NCBI GenBank assembly: GCA_030704615.1
Contig: CM060733.1
Coordinates: forward strand, 27,032,001 to 27,096,000
Reading direction: 5' to 3'
Length of the DNA stretch: 64,000 nucleotides
Source: Takakia lepidozioides
Lineage: Eukaryota; Streptophyta; Takakiopsida; Takakiales; Takakiaceae
The position numbers and the translations under genes were made by a program. The notes beneath the pieces were generated by a model. The model had not been told where the DNA came from. It was given only the letters and a program-made list of their open reading frames with translations, and ran no database searches. Below, piece by piece: positions 54,737 through 64,000 of this stretch. The first letter of the stretch is position 1; the number at the start of each line of letters is the position of its first letter.

Positions 54737-55726
54737 CTGTAAAATGGGCCATTTCATTCCCACCAAGGAGACGGTAACGGCACAGGAGACCGGGCGACTT
54801 TACTTCGCCCACGTCTTCAAGCATCATGGACTCCTGAAGGATATTGTCTCGGACCGCGATCCAAAGTTTACAAGTAAATTTGGAGGGCACTCTGGAAGAA
54901 CATGGGGACGAGGCTCAAGATAAGCACCGCCTTCCGACCTACGACGGACGGCCAAACGGAAAGGGTGAATTCCGTGGTGAAGCAGATCTTGCGAAATTAC
55001 GTGGCGGCAGACCAATCGGACTGGGTGGAGCACTTGGACGAGGCAGAGTTCTATTATAATAACACAAAACACTCCGCAACGGGAGTTTCCCCTTTCGTAT
55101 TGGTCTATGGAAAAGCACCTCTGGTGCCGACAAGTTGGGCCGCCCAAGACGTTGAGGAACCGACAGCAGGAGCGGTGCTGGAAGAACGCGAGCGTTTGTT
55201 GAAGCTCACAAAGTACAACATTGCGAAAGCTAGGAAACGGTATGAACGGCAGACGAATCAGAAGAAGGGAAGTTAAGTTTGAGGCAAGCACGGAGGTCTA
55301 GTTGAACATCAAGAATTTCCGACTACCTCCGGAAGTGAGTCCGAAGTTTGTACCTCCATATGCGGGACCCTTCCAGAAGGTTATGAATGAGGATGTGTAT
55401 GAATTGGAGCTGCCGGCAAACAGCAAGGTGCATTCGGTATTCCACGTTTCCTTTTGAAGCCTTACTTCAAAAATGAAGCGCGTCCGAATCGGCATCAAGT
55501 GTTGCGTCCACCACATGTGATATTGGATCATGAAAATGAACCTGAGTACGAGGTGGAGGCAGTGTTTAAGTCGAGGAGGTTCAAGAATCGAGAAACAGAG
55601 TATCTTGTGAAATGGAAGGACTATCATCATGTGGAGGCATCTTGGGTGCGTGCCTCAGAAATGGGAAACGCATCCGGGGCGGTTGCAGTTTTCGAAGGGC
55701 GACCTCAAAAGCGGAAGAAGCGTTGA
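54737..55726 (+). pseudogene. Ty3 chromovirus integrase C-terminal half and chromodomain
   Basis: It starts in the integrase core (KMGHFIPTKETV, then GLLKDIVSDRDPKF). After a frameshift it gives STAFRPTTDGQTERVN, the integrase signature near the catalytic Glu. It continues through the GPY-type module (FRLPPEVSPKFVPPYAGPFQ, HSVFHVS) to a chromodomain (YEVEAVFKSRR, TEYLVKWKDYHH, ASWV) ending at TGA 55,724. Chromodomains direct integration into particular chromatin. Frames change near 54,880 and 55,300. Confidence 0.88.
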
Positions 55727-56628
55727 TGGGGACATCAACCTTGGATCGTGGGGGAGGAAATGCATGCTTAGCCCGACTTAGCTAGCTCATGAATCCGATT
55801 GCAAAAACTTGTATTGTACAGATTTTGTTATAAATGAAATGGTTTCCAAATGTTGTGCGTCCTATTTTCTTTGGAATGGTGATGCATGGTATGGTTGGCT
55901 AATGGGTAGAATGCATGCTAGCTTACAAAAGTGGGAGAGGTAAATTGGATTAATCGTGTGTTTGCGTAGTGCCAAAATCGGGTGACTCCCATCCAAAGGG
56001 CAAAGAAACTTGCGCCCTCTTTGGGAGTTCACATGCTAGTGCGCAGCGTATGGACGTATTATAACTGCGCTACCGTGGGGGTTGCCTTGTAGTGCGGGCT
56101 AACGCGGAAGCTACGTGCTTCCGTTCACGTACTATAATCGTGTAGCCTCGAGACAAAGTCGTAGTGCGGCTTCGGCGTGTTCCCGTACCTCAGGCCAGCA
56201 TTCCAAGGTGGACCCAATTGTAGTGATTGGGGCGCACGGTTGGTTCAAGGTTATTTTCCTAGTAAAAAAAAGGGTTCAAGGTGAACCCTTGCTCAAGGTG
56301 ATGCCAAAAGCGGCATCATTAGTGGTCGCAAGCAATGTTGTTGCAGTAAGGTGATTCGATCCTTGGGAAGGATCGTTCCTTGGCCTTGAAGTGGGCCAAG
56401 AAGAGTGCACTGGGAGGAGTTTGAGAAGCTTCACCCTTGGCCGGGACTTGGAGGAAGTCGGCCGAATTAGCTAGTGGAGAGTAGAGTCAAGTGGGGGTTT
56501 GGTTCGTTGTCATGGGACGCCATGGTATGGAAACAAACTCCTTGATGTGGGACGCCACAACTTGGATGTTCATTTCTACAAAATGGACAAGTCGATGAGG
56601 ACATCGACTCTTTTTTGATAGGGGTGTG
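55727..56628 (+). mobile_element. Ty3 element, non-coding segment between chromodomain and LTR
   Basis: About 900 bp without coding potential, from the pol stop to the LTR start. A polypurine-like GGGGGAGGAAATG at 55,749-55,762 is far from the LTR, so part of this may be inserted DNA. Confidence 0.55.
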
Positions 56629-57029
56629 TGTCGCGGCCCTTTTGTCTTGAGGGTAGGGGGTCGGGACACAGAGGGCTTACCCCTGTGATGGGGGCGGTGG
56701 CAGCAATAGGTACGGGGGGCTGAAGCACCTTTGAGTGCCCAAGGCACTCAAGGAGGCGGAGACGCTCACTAGGTGGAGCCCCGCACACCGGGTTGTGGTG
56801 GGGGGTGGCTCCACAAGGGGTGGTGGTAGCTTAGTGGGACTTAATGGAGGTGGCATAGGACTCACCATGGGGCGGAGACCTTGTGGTGGGAAGTCGTGGG
56901 GAGTCTTGGGACTCATCACGGTCCAATGGGGTCGTGGTGGGTGGGCCAAGACTCACCGCGACGAGGGTCTTCGTGGTGGTTCGCCATAGAATGGCAGGGT
57001 TGTTTGTGAAACCCCCGCAGATAGTCACA
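56629..57029 (+). mobile_element. Ty3 chromovirus LTR, truncated at 401 bp
   Basis: It starts TGTCGCGGCCC and matches the reverse-strand LTR at 60,425-59,699 until GATAGTCACAG (57,029). It then switches abruptly to minus-strand integrase sequence of the neighbouring element. The TATA box and 3' half of the LTR are missing. Confidence 0.85.
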
Positions 57030-59643
57030 GTGATTGCATCGAATTTAGTATAGCAGTCATGAAATCCATCGAGACACTTTCCCAAGACCCCTCTGGAATC
57101 GGCAAGGGTTGTAACAGCCCCGCTTGCTTTTTATACTCGCTCCAGTTTTGTTGGCATGTGGTGCATATCTTGACATACTCCTCGGCCTCCTCCCTCAGTT
57201 TGGGCCAGAAATACTCTTTCTTCAAGAGTGTCGCGGTGTGCTTGGCTCCGCCGTGGTCCGCAAGCGGGCCATCATGGCATTCTCTCAAGAGACTATCTCT
57301 GATCCCTTCCTTCGGCACATAGAGACGCTTTTGCTTGTACTGGAGCAGTCCATTTTGCAAGTGAAACTGCGATTTAACCCCCATCCTTAAGTCCCGCATC
57401 ACGGACTTCGCCATCTTATCCTTCTGGTAAGCCTTCCGGATCTTTCTTTGGAGCGTCGTCTCGCCCCTGTACACCAACATGAGCTGCTGCTTTCTACTTA
57501 AGACATTGGCCACCACATTGTCCCGTCCCGGTTTGTACTGCATATCCACGTCAAACACCGCCAAAGTGTCTTGCCACCTAAGTTGTTTTGGGGACAACTT
57601 AGGCTACGTAGCAAAATACTTCACCGTGACATTGTCCGTGAAAATCTTCACCGGGTTGGAACCAATATAGTGGCGCCAAAGCTCAAGGCAATGCATCACC
57701 GCCTTTATCTCTGTCTCGTGTGTTGGCCACCGTCGCTCCACATCATTCAGTTTTTTACTTTCGTAAGTCGCAGGACGTCCATTTTGCATAAGTACACAAC
57801 AATCGCGAAGTCCGACGCATCTGTATGAATCTCAAACGGACGGTCGAACTCCGGGATTTTCAAGACTGGAGCTTCTGCCATCTGCTGCTTCAAGTCGACA
57901 AAAGCTTGGCCACAAAAGGTGTTCCATACCCATACCTTGGTTCTCCCTTACGCACGTTCTGCCTTACGTAAAGGGAAAACTGGGGCTCGTGTGGCTCCTT
58001 TACGGCCCACTCCCTTGCTGACAGAAGGTTTATTCGCCCTCCCACGGGTTTGGGCGTTTCCGACACATAAAACTTTGCCACCATTCCCACACGGCAGCGT
58101 GACTACTCTCTTGCGGCCATCTATGACCGCTCCGGATTTGCTCAAAAAGGTCATCCCAAAATGAGATCCACTCCATCGATCTCGCAAATGGTGAGGTTCT
58201 CACGTCCCTCCCAACTCCCCAGTTGAAGAGGAACAACAAACGCCAACCTCGTCGCCAATTGTGGTTCTCCTTTGGCAGAACGCACCTCAATAGAGGCCCC
58301 ACGTCACTTGTCGGGAGCCCCAGCTTTCGTACCGTTGCCGGTGTCATGAAGGAGTGCGATGCTCATGTGTCCACCAACAACGACACGTTATTTCCGGAAA
58401 TTATCCCATCCACGAACATTAACTGACTTCCTTTACGCAAGGCGTCAGTTTCCTGATACAACTCACAAGAGTAGTTGCCTACCTTGCAAATCTTGGCGAC
58501 CACCGCCTCCACCAAGCGGCTGATTGAATCTTCAGACAGCTCCGTGGCCGTCCGAGTCATGTTCAATTGTCGGGGTTTCGTGCACTTCTTGGCCATGTGC
58601 CCGGGCTCCCCGCAATTGAAGCACACTCCATCGAAGGTCACCTTCTGTCCGCCATAAGCCGCCGCACCTGCTTTTCCTTTCGGAGCACCGGATGCCGCCT
58701 TGACGTGTGAAGGCCCTCCCTTCGATTTCCACGTGCCATTGTCGTCATGTGGCATATCCCACTTCTTTTCCGGTCGGAAGGAGTCACCTTCCCGTCGGGC
58801 CTTCTTGTGGTTCAGCTCCGTACGGCCTTGTTTTTCGCCCCTAGGGACATCCGAGAAACATTCAGCCCTCTCAATTGCCTCGTTCAAAGTCTTAGGTGGC
58901 TTCTCCTCCAACTTCCGCCTGGCCCATGGGGCTAGTCCCGCTACAAAGTTGAAGACCATTTCTGGTTCTGCCATGTCCGCGACTTCGAGCAACAACACAT
59001 TGAAAGCCTGAACATATCCCCGAATGTCATTCGTTTGCTTCAAATTTCTCATCTTGTCCTGGGCGAGCCAGGACGCGTTGAGGGGCACAAACTGTCTCTT
59101 TATAAGTTCCTTGAACCCACTCCAGTTCAAGGTTTCCGGGTTTGGACCTCGGTCGTGAAGGCGTTTCTGCCACCATTGTTGAGCATAGCCCCTCAAATAG
59201 GTGGGAGCCACTTCCACCCGATCCTCGTCACTCAATTTGGCCGCCCGGAAATACTGCTCTAGCTCCATGAGCCAGGTGTTGAGTGCCTTCTGATTTCGGA
59301 CGCCCTCGAAGGTGTCGGGTTCCTTAGACTTCACCTTAAACTTTGCCTTAGTGGAAGTGGCATTAGTTGCCTTCAACACGTCTTTCAATGTCCCGCCAAA
59401 CTGCGCCAACAACCCTTTCCAAAAGGCTGCTGGCATGGGAGACATCTGTTGGTCTGTCGGAGCTCTCAGGGATTCCTCGGGCTCCGCCTCCTCAGATTCC
59501 TCCCGTTCTTGAGTGGCCTCGTTTTCAAAAGCATGCATCGCTTTCTCTAATGGCCGCTTTGGTGACATGTCGCTCCCATCGGGCTCACCAAGATCATCAT
59601 CTTTCGGGCCGTTCCGCTTTCGCTTTGGCTTGCCCGACCCCAT
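57030..59643 (-). pseudogene. Ty3 chromovirus gag-pol, 5' half, opposite orientation
   Basis: Gag is open from ATG 59,643. It has a helical capsid region (RNQKALNTWLMELEQYF, LRGYAQQWWQKRL) and a zinc knuckle CFNCGEPGHMAKKC at residues 341-354 (58,623-58,582). The protease active site reads LLVDT and then TGA (58,365-58,363), where the 13.7-kb copy has the DTGA glycine: a nonsense change at the catalytic motif. The pre-RT linker follows in broken frames to about 57,930. The RT core, including YxDD, is deleted. RNase H (57,789-57,604 and on) and the integrase HHCC zinc domain (H...H..CTTCQ, about 57,300-57,150) follow. Integrase stops just after SMDFMT, where it meets the plus-strand LTR. Confidence 0.88.
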
Positions 59644-59683
59644 GATGAGGCCGATCCCAAGGATGATCGCGTATTGAACTCTA

Positions 59684-59696
59684 AGCTATGATACCA
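59684..59696 (-). other. Primer-binding site of the Ty3 element
   Basis: TGGTATCATAGC on the minus strand, two bases after the LTR end, resembles the initiator-tRNA-Met site (TGGTATCAGAGC) with one difference. It lies about 40 nt before the gag start codon. Confidence 0.8.
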
Positions 59697-59698
59697 GG

Positions 59699-60425
59699 TG
59701 TCGCGCACCTCACTTCGGTAAGCTCCCCTTCAAGTCATAGTTACTCGCTTTGATGCACGCGCCTAACTCCCAACCTGGCCGCCGGGCCAACTTGGAGCTT
59801 CGGCTACTCACCGGGACATAACGGTTCCCCTTTACTCTTCCAAAAGACCCTCCACCAATTTGGGCCTAGTGGAAATTCCCTTTGGTAGATAGCAGTCCGG
59901 AATAACTCCCCACTCCTTGGTCGCTTTCCGGCTCGCTCGTTTACTCACTAGTTTTTGGTCACCAACGGGCTTGCACCGTTCTCGGGGTTGCTACTTCCTA
60001 TATATACTTCTGTGACTATCCGCGGGGGTTTCACAAACAACCCTGCCATTTTATGGCGAACCACCACGAAGACCCTCGACTCCCGGTGATGAGTCGCGGT
60101 GAGTCTTGGCCCACCTACCACGGCCCCATTAGACCGTGATGAGTCCCAAGACTCCCCACAACTTCCCACCACAAGGTCTCCGCCCCATGATGAGTCCTAT
60201 GCCACCCCCACTAAGTCCCACTAAGCTACCACCACCCCTTGTGGAGCCACCCCCACCGCAACCCGGTGTGCGGGGCTCCACCTAGTGAGCGCCTCCGCCT
60301 CCTTGAGTTCTTTGGGCACTCAAGGGTGCTTCAGCCCCCCGTACCTATTGCTGCCACCGCCCCCATCACAGGGGTAGCCCCTCTGTGTCCCGACCCCCTG
60401 CCCTCAAGGCAAAAGGGCTGCGACA
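59699..60425 (-). mobile_element. Ty3 chromovirus LTR, complete (727 bp)
   Basis: On the minus strand it starts TGTCGCAGCCC (60,425) and ends CGCGACA (59,699), so the ends form a 7-bp TGTCGCG/CGCGACA inverted repeat with one mismatch. AGTATATATAGG near 60,003 is a plausible TATA promoter. It is the reference for the two truncated LTRs at 13,177 and 56,629. Confidence 0.88.
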
Positions 60426-60429
60426 AGTT

Positions 60430-62780
60430 TCTTGATATTCATCATAATAACGGCTGAGGTTTGGGTTGAATGATCAGTAATGGCTGTGAATTGTCTGTGG
60501 TGCAGAGATGGAGAGGAGACAGGCAGCTGAGGGGAACTAGTGTGAGGGTAGTGCAATTTGAAAGGCAGGGAGGCTGGTATTGTTTTGTTCACTATTAAGA
60601 TAAGGCATAGCTAGAGAGGAAGGCAGCTCGATGCAAGGTATTTTCCTACGATTTGGTTTGGCAGCCAAGTCTTTGCAACACAACACCCAATATCTTTTGG
60701 GGTTCCTCTTATCCATGTAATAAATGAAACAGGGTTTGGGTGAAAAAAGAACTTGGCCCATTGAGTTAATAGCATCCTCTGCCAGTGTCTCTGCAGCTAT
60801 CCCCGCGTGCTCCATAGGTGTCGTCGTGGGCTCCCTAAGTGCCCCTTCCACAGGGTCAATTGCTTCAGAGAAGGGCTGGCTGACGAACACGTCATTTTTG
60901 CTGTGTGATCCAGATTTGTCCTGCATATTCATTGTTAGTACCCCTAATTCCGCAGAGACGTTGGAGGATGATGAAGAAGATGGATGTATCTGAGGCCCAT
61001 ACAGGTAGTCCCGGGTTCTTTGCAGGTCCCTCTGTGATTGTTCTCGTCGATGTCTGCTTCTACAATAGCCTCCATGATAGAGAAGGCATTAGCCAACGTA
61101 TCTCTATATCTGGGCTTGAGCCTGCTTACCCTTCTTGGCTCTGAAAGAATGCTCTTCTTGACCCAAATTGCTCCATTCGGGGGTGGTACCAAATAAATGT
61201 CCGCCTCTTCCATCAACGCCAAGATATGAACTGCTGGATTGCAACTGAGTCCTGGGAAGTTTTCGAGGAAGGAGTTCCAAAATACTCTGGTGGTGCCTGC
61301 TAGGTTGTACTATGGAAGGAAGGACAAAAGGAAATCTTGACAATTTGCAATGAAGTGTTGAACATCCTGGACCGTTATCCATAGAGAGGCAAAGTCTTCC
61401 CATGCAGCTTCTGTGACAAGTAGGGACATTGGGGGTCCCTTCCTGAACACCAGGGGAGAGATGCACGACGCTTTGGGGGTATCATCGGTGTTGACTTCAG
61501 AGGAGCATTGGAGAGAAAGGCCGGGAAATGATCTGATATCTCTTAGAATTTTTGCTAAGTGGCTAACAATCCCTATGAGAATTGTGGAACCTGATGGTGG
61601 GACGTTGGGGAGGATACTCGAGTCTGCCGGTGGCGGGGTTGGGGAGGGCAGTGCATCCCGTGCTGGAATCCATTTTCCTTTTGAGGTCCACGAAGCCTTT
61701 TTTGCTGCAGCTTCCACCCTCATTGGATCCGAATCCTGTCTTAGGTTTTTGTTGACCTGGACGGATGGGCTAATGGAGCTCACTCCCCCCCTCATGACAC
61801 CGTTTTGACCTTCTTACCTGCATGAGATCTGTCGGATCCCTGGAGATGGGTGGCCCCTTTGGCTGGCTTGGCTGACTTGGCTGATTCCTTCCAAAGAAAT
61901 TTGAGGCCATCCTCGGCGGTGTGATGCCCTGTTGTTGCTTAGGCGGGGGGGTTTGAGAATGGTTCCTGTTCCCATATCTCCTTTTCTTTTCTTCCTTGCA
62001 TTTTGCCTTGATGTGACCCAACCTTCCGTAGTTGAAGCAGGCCTGTGACGATGTCTCTTCTATGAGCCCGATGGTGTAGTAATTACCCAACTCGTCAATG
62101 GGGAGCCTCACATAAGGCGGGAGAGTAGCCGCATTTGGCATCATCAATACAAATTTTGCACTTCCTGAATCATTAAGTCTTGATGCAATGGTGGAGGATC
62201 TCCAAGCAGGGTCATTCCTGATGTTGTCTGGGCACATGAAGGGATCAAACACTCAGAGGCAACCCATATAGTAACCAAAAGTGATTAGCAATATTTGGGA
62301 GGTTGTAAAGGTATTGATCTGGTATGAATGGCACAGATACAATTATGGGCCCCCACAGCTTGCCATTATGGTTGCCCATATTGGATGACCATGGAAAGAT
62401 ATTGATGTTGAACCCAAATAGATGTGGATTAAAATTGAGTGCTTGGGCTGCTGCTGCCTGGGATTCAAAAGCAATCGAAAAGAAGCCCCTTCCCTTTGCG
62501 TGGCAAAAATGTTGTTTGAGCTCTCCTGGCCCTCCCAAGTGGCGAATCACCCAGTCTCGAACTGATTTTCTACTGATCTTTCTTCCAAAGTCTACAAGGA
62601 TTCCTCTTTCTTCCAGGAATTCCACCCTCTTCTGCATGTCAGGTACGTGCATGGAGATGAGATCCCATTCGCCATCCATGGCCTCATGTTCCTCCACATT
62701 TTCCCTGATGAGAAGGCCGTGATCGTCCTGGAGGGGAGTGGTGTCTGCCGCTGGACTGAGATCCGAGGACTGGCATTCAT
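60430..62780 (-). pseudogene. LINE (L1-type) ORF1 with DUF4283 and zinc knuckle
   Basis: On the minus strand the first part (62,697-62,246) contains RDWVIRHLGGPGELKQHFCH, KGRGFFSIAF and HFWLLYGLPL, the DUF4283 nucleic-acid-binding domain of plant LINE ORF1. After a one-base shift at about 62,246 it reads FDPFMCPDNIRN, YVRLPIDELG and CFNYGRLGHIKAKC, a CCHC knuckle whose second Cys is Tyr. A Pro/Gln-rich and Ser-rich tail continues in shifting frames (61,795-61,310, 61,222-60,944 and 60,932-60,537). The element ends where the Ty3 LTR begins at 60,425, and no ORF2 is present. Confidence 0.75.
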
Positions 62781-64000
62781 GAACCAGGTGTCATGAGATC
62801 TGAGAAGAGCACGTGGGGGATGGTGGTCTCCTGATGATGGATTGACGCGGTGGGATTGCCTACGCCTGGTGGGCCAGATTAAAGAAGCCCGTACCCGAGG
62901 TTGGCTGCGGGTGGCTGATCAGTGGAGTTCTGGATGGACCTTGACGAGGGCGTTTCCAAGAATTGGAAGAGCGATGCATTTGGGAGGCGTTGAAAGGGCC
63001 CATGCTAAGCTGAAAGGGAGAAGGTAGAAAGAAAAGAGTGAGCTTTAGCTAAGTCTGGCGTGCTTAGAAGAGTTTAGAGGTGGACAGAATAAAAGTGCGG
63101 GAGGGGCTTAGATTGAGTGTGATCGATAGGGAGAGCGGGAAAGGATGTCAGGAAGGCTAGATTCGTCAGCTGAGGGACCCGACCAGGTGGCAGTAACGAA
63201 ATTATATGCCATGAAGTTGACGGCAATTGCAGGCCTTTCAGAATCCCGATACAGATGAATTGTGCCGCTTACTTGCGTGGAAATTAAGAAGGAGAGGTGG
63301 GATGAAGAGGTGATGATGAGAGTTCTGAAAATGAAGGTGAATTGTGACCGATTTGTTACGGGAAAACATAATAAAGTGGAGTTTGAGGATGCTTATGCTT
63401 CCTAGTCCTGGAATCTGTTTGGGATGTTTGTAAGGGACTGGCTAGGTGGTTGAGGTAGAGTCTGGAAGGGACCTTGGGAGAGACGAAGAGAACGTTGGAG
63501 GCTCTTTCTCTCACCGCAAACGGCGGAGCTCCTACATCGCTCCCCCGATTTTATTCGGTTAACTTAGACTTGTGAGCTAGGTTCCCGGTTATGCATAGTA
63601 GAAATTTTTAAAAAATCTGCCGGATATAAATAAGTCCGGATATTCAGATTATAATATCCAGCAGGACTGAACTATATAGAGTCCGGGGGGAGGATGATAG
63701 CCAATCGCAAGCCCCCCCCATGGAAATGCGGCGCCCTAATCCGGATATATGAATTATAATAATATTTTTATTTTATTTTTATTTTGACCTGGCAGCTTAA
63801 TAACACTCGCCTATCGGTAAAATTAAGGTTTCGTCGTTTGGTCCTAATTATTAGGGCCTGATCAGCAGTGGCTCACTAAACTACAGGGTCCCCGAGCACC
63901 GTTGCCCAGGTGGTCATCTGAGCACGGGATTTTCTTCTGCTTCCCACTCTTTGGAAATTGATTCGCGATTACTTAGGGTCACAGCCCCAAGATGTGCTCC
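62781..64000. other. LINE 5' flank and intergenic DNA
   Basis: The first few hundred bases may be the LINE 5' leader. Near 63,620-63,740 the words TCCGGATAT and CCGGATAT recur, as they do at 51,174-51,230, suggesting a dispersed repeat. No gene is supported. Confidence 0.35.

Overview
This window looks like nuclear DNA of a land plant with a large, transposon-rich genome. A non-seed vascular plant (fern or lycophyte) is most likely. The reasons are a microbial-type terpene synthase gene (a family known from non-seed plants), GT-AG introns in plant P450 and BAHD genes, many fragments of plant-type PPR genes, and Ty3/Gypsy chromovirus, LINE, CACTA, SINE and MITE sequences. The species cannot be named from the sequence alone. 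I see no bacterial operons, CRISPR arrays, rRNA genes or true tRNA genes.

Region by region. 0.6-1.3 kb: 3' exon of an unrecognised protein gene. 3.6-5.35 kb (-): complete two-exon BAHD acyltransferase. 6.4-14.6 kb: repeats, namely a tRNA-derived SINE, a ~2.2-kb inverted repeat containing a TTAA-flanked element, a Copia-like LTR, a long foldback structure, a LINE fragment, and a Ty3 remnant whose LTR is fused to gag. 17.3-23.0 kb: a CACTA element with TAG target duplication carrying PPR fragments and a ~450-bp tandem repeat. 23-30 kb: degenerate repeats, an LTR-retrotransposon 5' end with gag, a GC-rich palindromic island and tandemly duplicated fragments. 29.7-34.1 kb: scrambled PPR fragments around a four-exon gene (31.2-32.7 kb, -) and a CACTA-like terminus. 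34.9-35.5 kb: orphan ORFs. 37.5-38.5 kb: pseudogene of an SMP/C2 membrane-contact-site protein. 40.0-40.7 kb: a TTAA MITE and a palindrome array. 40.75-44.27 kb (-): complete six-exon cytochrome P450 of CYP85-clan/CYP716 type. 45.1-46.0 kb: LINE reverse transcriptase remnant followed by a MITE. 46.77-47.87 kb (+): intact intronless terpene synthase. 51.4-54.7 kb: F-box and Myb/SANT pseudogenes. 54.7-60.4 kb: Ty3 chromovirus halves in opposite orientations. 60.4-62.8 kb (-): LINE ORF1.

How the genes may work together: the three best-supported intact genes are a terpene synthase, a P450 of a family known for terpenoid oxidation, and a BAHD acyltransferase. These are the scaffold, oxidation and acylation enzymes of a decorated terpenoid pathway. 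The terpene synthase and P450 are neighbours and divergently oriented (ATG to ATG about 2.5 kb); the BAHD gene lies about 35 kb away. A shared pathway is inference. The terpene synthase is also bracketed by a 17-bp perfect direct repeat, which could mark insertion by retroposition. Most of the remaining DNA is rearranged transposon sequence and transduplicated gene fragments.
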